Origin: Evansella sp. AB-P1
Lineage (GTDB): Bacteria; Bacillota; Bacilli; Bacillales; Salisediminibacteriaceae
Assembly (NCBI RefSeq): GCF_029688925.1
Contig: NZ_JARUKY010000003.1
Coordinates: 186,001 to 250,000, forward strand
Length of the DNA: 64,000 nucleotides
Reading direction: 5' to 3'
Part shown: positions 61,497 to 64,000 of the stretch, in pieces
Layout: each line of letters begins with the position of its first letter
Position numbering within the stretch: the stretch's first letter is position 1
Notes under the pieces: model-generated
Seen by the model: the letters and a program-made list of their open reading frames with translations, nothing else
What the model was told of the DNA's origin: nothing
Database searches by the model: none
Translations under genes and position numbers: made by a program

Positions 61497-63305
61497 TTAG
61501 TCTCTGTTTTCTTCCATTGGTTCTTCAGTGGCTACTCCAGGTACGAGTCCCATTACTCTTTCTGGGTAGCTCGTTATGATTCCATCGATATCGTATTTTA
61601 ATACCTCTCTAATATTACGTTCTAGATTTACTGTCCACACCCATACTTCCCGATTTTGACGACGGGCGTTTGATACAAATCGTTCTGATAGCATCGTTTG
61701 GCGAATGGTATAAAAATCAACATCTAGTCTTGATAAGTCACCTGCTGATAAAAATAATATTTGTCCGATTTTAATGTCACTATTTAGCTGTCGCACCTCT
61801 TGAAGGACATTGTAATCAAAGGCTTGAACGTACGCATTGTCAATGAAATCATACGTTTCAATTGATTCCACTATCCCCTCTGCTAATTCTCGATTTCTGC
61901 TAGGATTTAACACTTTTACATCAACAATCAGATTCACATTTTCACCTTGAATCTCTTCTAACACTTCATCTAATGTAGGAATTCCTTCACCAATGAACTC
62001 ATCAGAATACAAACGCCCTATGTCCACCTCTGCTAATTCCTCATACGTCATTTCGTCCACCCGTCTTGGTACACCTGCAACCCGCTGCAGATCATCATCG
62101 TGATTTAGAATGACCTGCCCATCCATTGTTAGCATCACATCAAACTCGACAGCGTCTACTCCTTTTTCAATAGCCGACAAAATAGCACTCATGGAGTTTT
62201 CTGGTGCATTTTGTACATCACCTCTATGAGCTGCAACCTGTACATTCCATTTTAAATAAACGATATTATCATTAACATTGTAATTTACGGCAAACATTCC
62301 AGTTACATAGAAGAAAATAACGAACGATAACGTAAACCTTCTTTTTGTAAAAAAACGAACAATTCTATTTTCTAAGGCAGTTAACCTTCTATTACCATAA
62401 ATCGTTACATGATCCACAACTGCTTCACCTTGGTTTTTCCTAAACCGAAAAAAGGATCTTGTAAGGATAATAACGTTCATGGGAATCAGCAACAGAGAAA
62501 ATAAAATCATCATGTAACTAGCAAACGTTAGTAAATAATCTTCAATGATGTACCCTAAGAGGAAGGCATCCGTTACTCTAGGTATGTAAGAAAGAAATGT
62601 AACAAACACAAAACCAATCAAAAAGATGACCAAATTCAGTAAAACAAGCTTAATGATTAATTTGAGTTTATTTCCTTTCGTTAAACGCCAGCTCCTTTTC
62701 ATTCCGGTCCAAATGGATGTTTCTTCAATAAAAATGTAATGTAACGTAAATAGTAAACGAATGATGAAAGAAATAACCAAAAATAAAACCAATATATAAA
62801 TTAGAATAGACAACATTGACAGCCCGTAAAGCTGATTCGTTAAAAATATAGGTAAATTAAAATCTAATAGAGCTGGTAATCCTGCAGAGCTGATAAATGG
62901 AATAATTAGTAAAAAGACAAAGATTAACTGAAGCATACCAAATCCTAATAAGGAAGGTAATTTTTTTAACGTAGTGAAGAATGCCTCCGAAACGAGGACC
63001 TTCTTATTAAAATATCTTTTTTGTGCCAAAGTAATCATGACACCGAATTCTATTAATAAAATGATCACCACTAAAAAGCTAATGATGAGCATACCAATAA
63101 ATCCAGCGGTGCTTAGCCCTATTCTATAAACTTCCGCATTAAGTAAAGACCCTGCCCCTATCATTTGTAATATTCGATTAAAAATAAACGAAATTAGAGG
63201 AACAAACAGCAAACTCGTTAAAACCATAAAGATTAAAGTAAAAGAAAGATACTGCCTATAGGATGCTTTAAAATCTCGCCAGCTTTTTCTAACTACCTCA
63301 AACAT
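61497..63305 (-). CDS. Membrane glycerophosphodiester phosphodiesterase
   Basis: A 602-residue protein. The N-terminal half (about 1-330) has 7-8 membrane helices and matches the membrane domain found before GDPD domains (GDPD_N type). The C-terminal GDPD domain (about 345-585) has the motifs VAAHRGDVQNAPENS (catalytic His, Arg), VEFDVMLTMDGQVILNHDDD (metal Glu/Asp and second His), DVKVL and VWTVNL. It hydrolyses glycerophosphodiesters or lipoteichoic-acid-type polymers at the membrane surface. ATG 63305 follows GTGGGGGATTTT; the frame opens 63 codons further without an RBS and overlaps the terminator of the next gene. Confidence 0.92.
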   Translation of the reverse strand: MFEVVRKSWRDFKASYRQYLSFTLIFMVLTSLLFVPLISFIFNRILQMIGAGSLLNAEVYRIGLSTAGFIGMLIISFLVVIILLIEFGVMITLAQKRYFNKKVLVSEAFFTTLKKLPSLLGFGMLQLIFVFLLIIPFISSAGLPALLDFNLPIFLTNQLYGLSMLSILIYILVLFLVISFIIRLLFTLHYIFIEETSIWTGMKRSWRLTKGNKLKLIIKLVLLNLVIFLIGFVFVTFLSYIPRVTDAFLLGYIIEDYLLTFASYMMILFSLLLIPMNVIILTRSFFRFRKNQGEAVVDHVTIYGNRRLTALENRIVRFFTKRRFTLSFVIFFYVTGMFAVNYNVNDNIVYLKWNVQVAAHRGDVQNAPENSMSAILSAIEKGVDAVEFDVMLTMDGQVILNHDDDLQRVAGVPRRVDEMTYEELAEVDIGRLYSDEFIGEGIPTLDEVLEEIQGENVNLIVDVKVLNPSRNRELAEGIVESIETYDFIDNAYVQAFDYNVLQEVRQLNSDIKIGQILFLSAGDLSRLDVDFYTIRQTMLSERFVSNARRQNREVWVWTVNLERNIREVLKYDIDGIITSYPERVMGLVPGVATEEPMEENRD

Positions 63306-63471
63306 AAAATCCCCCACTACCGTAAACATTTGATTTATATATAAGTATGAATTGTTTTTATGACAAGTCAATAAGACTTTGCCGTATACAGATACAATTA
63401 ATATCCTTCCCCATACCCCATACATTCCATTATTAAACGTAGGAACCAGTGTGAGATCGACAAGAGACAAC

Positions 63472-63499
63472 AAAAAAAGGGAGGTGACTGGCACCTCCC
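63472..63499 (-). terminator. Terminator of the right-edge LPxTA gene
   Basis: GGGAGGTG (63479-63486) pairs with CACCTCCC (63492-63499); a seven-T run follows on the minus strand, right after the stop at 63507. Confidence 0.9.
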
Positions 63500-63506
63500 A
63501 TCCTAC

Positions 63507-64000
63507 TTAAACTTCAACCCTCTTTCTTTTCATAAACAATACTGCTGCTCCTACAGCCATGATTACAAAGCCGATGAATAAGAAGGTGTACATAGATGTT
63601 GCTGTATTTGGAAGTTCATCTCCATCTACATCTTCACCTTTTTCTTCTTCCTCTTTACCATTCTCATCAGAGGAATCTTCTTCCTCTTCTTCCGTAGATT
63701 CCTCTTCCTCTTGAACCTCAGCCAATAAACCATAAATAGAGAAATGATCTACCTCAAGGGCCACAATGCCGTTTTCCGCATCTACTATACCACCCTTGTG
63801 CTCCCATTCTTCATCCTCTCCATTGTAATAATAAATGGAGACATCGTCCTCTTCATATTCCTCTGGATTATAGCTATATAAAAGAGTGAAGCTGCCTTCA
63901 AATTCCAATCCACTTTCGTTTATCAATGTATACTGATAAATGGACCCCGCTATCTCAAATGTTGATCCTTCCATCAAGCTAACCTTCATTTCTTCACTTA
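63507..64000 (-). CDS. C-terminal part of an LPxTA wall-anchored surface protein (5' end outside window)
   Basis: The frame is open to the window edge; the apparent Met at 63989 is internal. Visible: the last about 164 residues. EGSTFEIAGSIYQYTLINES, FEGSFTLLYSYNPEEYEEDD, VSIYYYNGEDEEWEHKGG and VDHFSIYGLLAE repeat the module that ends the giant protein at 3552. An acidic linker, the sorting motif LPNTA (ELPNTATSMYT), a membrane helix and KRKRVEV tail follow. LPNTA is the motif reported for class D-type sortases of Bacillus. Probably a second surface protein of the same class. Confidence 0.88.
   Translation of the reverse strand, partial: SEEMKVSLMEGSTFEIAGSIYQYTLINESGLEFEGSFTLLYSYNPEEYEEDDVSIYYYNGEDEEWEHKGGIVDAENGIVALEVDHFSIYGLLAEVQEEEESTEEEEEDSSDENGKEEEEKGEDVDGDELPNTATSMYTFLFIGFVIMAVGAAVLFMKRKRVEV

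Overview
The window is AT-rich, with strong Gram-positive Shine-Dalgarno sequences, intrinsic terminators, TTG/GTG starts, CcpA-type cre boxes and lipoprotein SBPs. Together with LPxTA-type wall-sorting signals and a c-di-GMP-I riboswitch, this points to a chromosome of a Bacillaceae-like Firmicute. Very acidic secreted proteins suggest a salty or alkaline habitat (inference). No rRNA, tRNA, prophage or CRISPR array was seen.

The main discovery is recoding. Two thiol-redox genes carry an in-frame TGA exactly where the family has its catalytic cysteine: an MsrA (TGA at 2489-2491) and a Prx/AhpC-TSA peroxiredoxin (TGA at 50497-50499). In both, a good RBS and start lie upstream, the reading frame stays open and homologous on both sides, and a compact hairpin has its apical loop about 19 nt after the TGA, as in a bacterial SECIS. 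Both are best read as selenoproteins, although automatic calling would leave only 3' fragments. A polysaccharide deacetylase (TGA at 28394-28396) is a weaker third candidate. The gene after Sec-MsrA is an MsrA-MsrB fusion whose MsrA half has lost its catalytic Cys.

Layout. 1-3500: small proteins, DUF1292, the Msr pair and a DUF5658 membrane protein. 3552-13868: one giant (about 3.4 kDa x 100) secreted, wall-sorted multidomain protein. 14255-18781: nagA, a zinc-ribbon membrane protein, a c-di-GMP-I riboswitch controlling an EAL-PilZ operon, and a HAD phosphatase. 19069-21822: ppc. 22549-28417: an L-rhamnonate catabolic cluster (FAH-type hydrolase, zinc dehydrogenase, RhmD) with an IclR regulator and a deacetylase. 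29342-40310: five paralogous sugar-binding lipoproteins with no permease or ATPase; four share one promoter design (cre fused to the -35 box, and an ACAACGTTGT operator at the start site). 41005-46606: lipoprotein, LrgA/LrgB-like pair, M42 peptidase, SpoIIAA-like protein, and long intergenic repeat arrays. 46826-49434: PadR-HAAS pair and a DUF4173 protein. 49504-53675: unknown protein, Sec-peroxiredoxin, ZIP transporter, GGDEF/HD-GYP protein. 53741-54546: two unannotated small membrane peptides. 54961-63305: TPR/InlB-repeat surface protein, lipoprotein, NRDE protein, chemotaxis receptor, ring-cleaving dioxygenase, membrane glycerophosphodiesterase. The right edge cuts a second LPxTA protein whose C-terminal module matches that of the giant protein.

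Functional themes: oxidative repair based on Sec/Cys; uptake and breakdown of rhamnose-containing sugars under catabolite control; c-di-GMP turnover (riboswitch, EAL, PilZ, GGDEF/HD-GYP); and a large wall-anchored surface proteome. Intergenic DNA is unusually rich in dispersed repeats, several modular and tandem.
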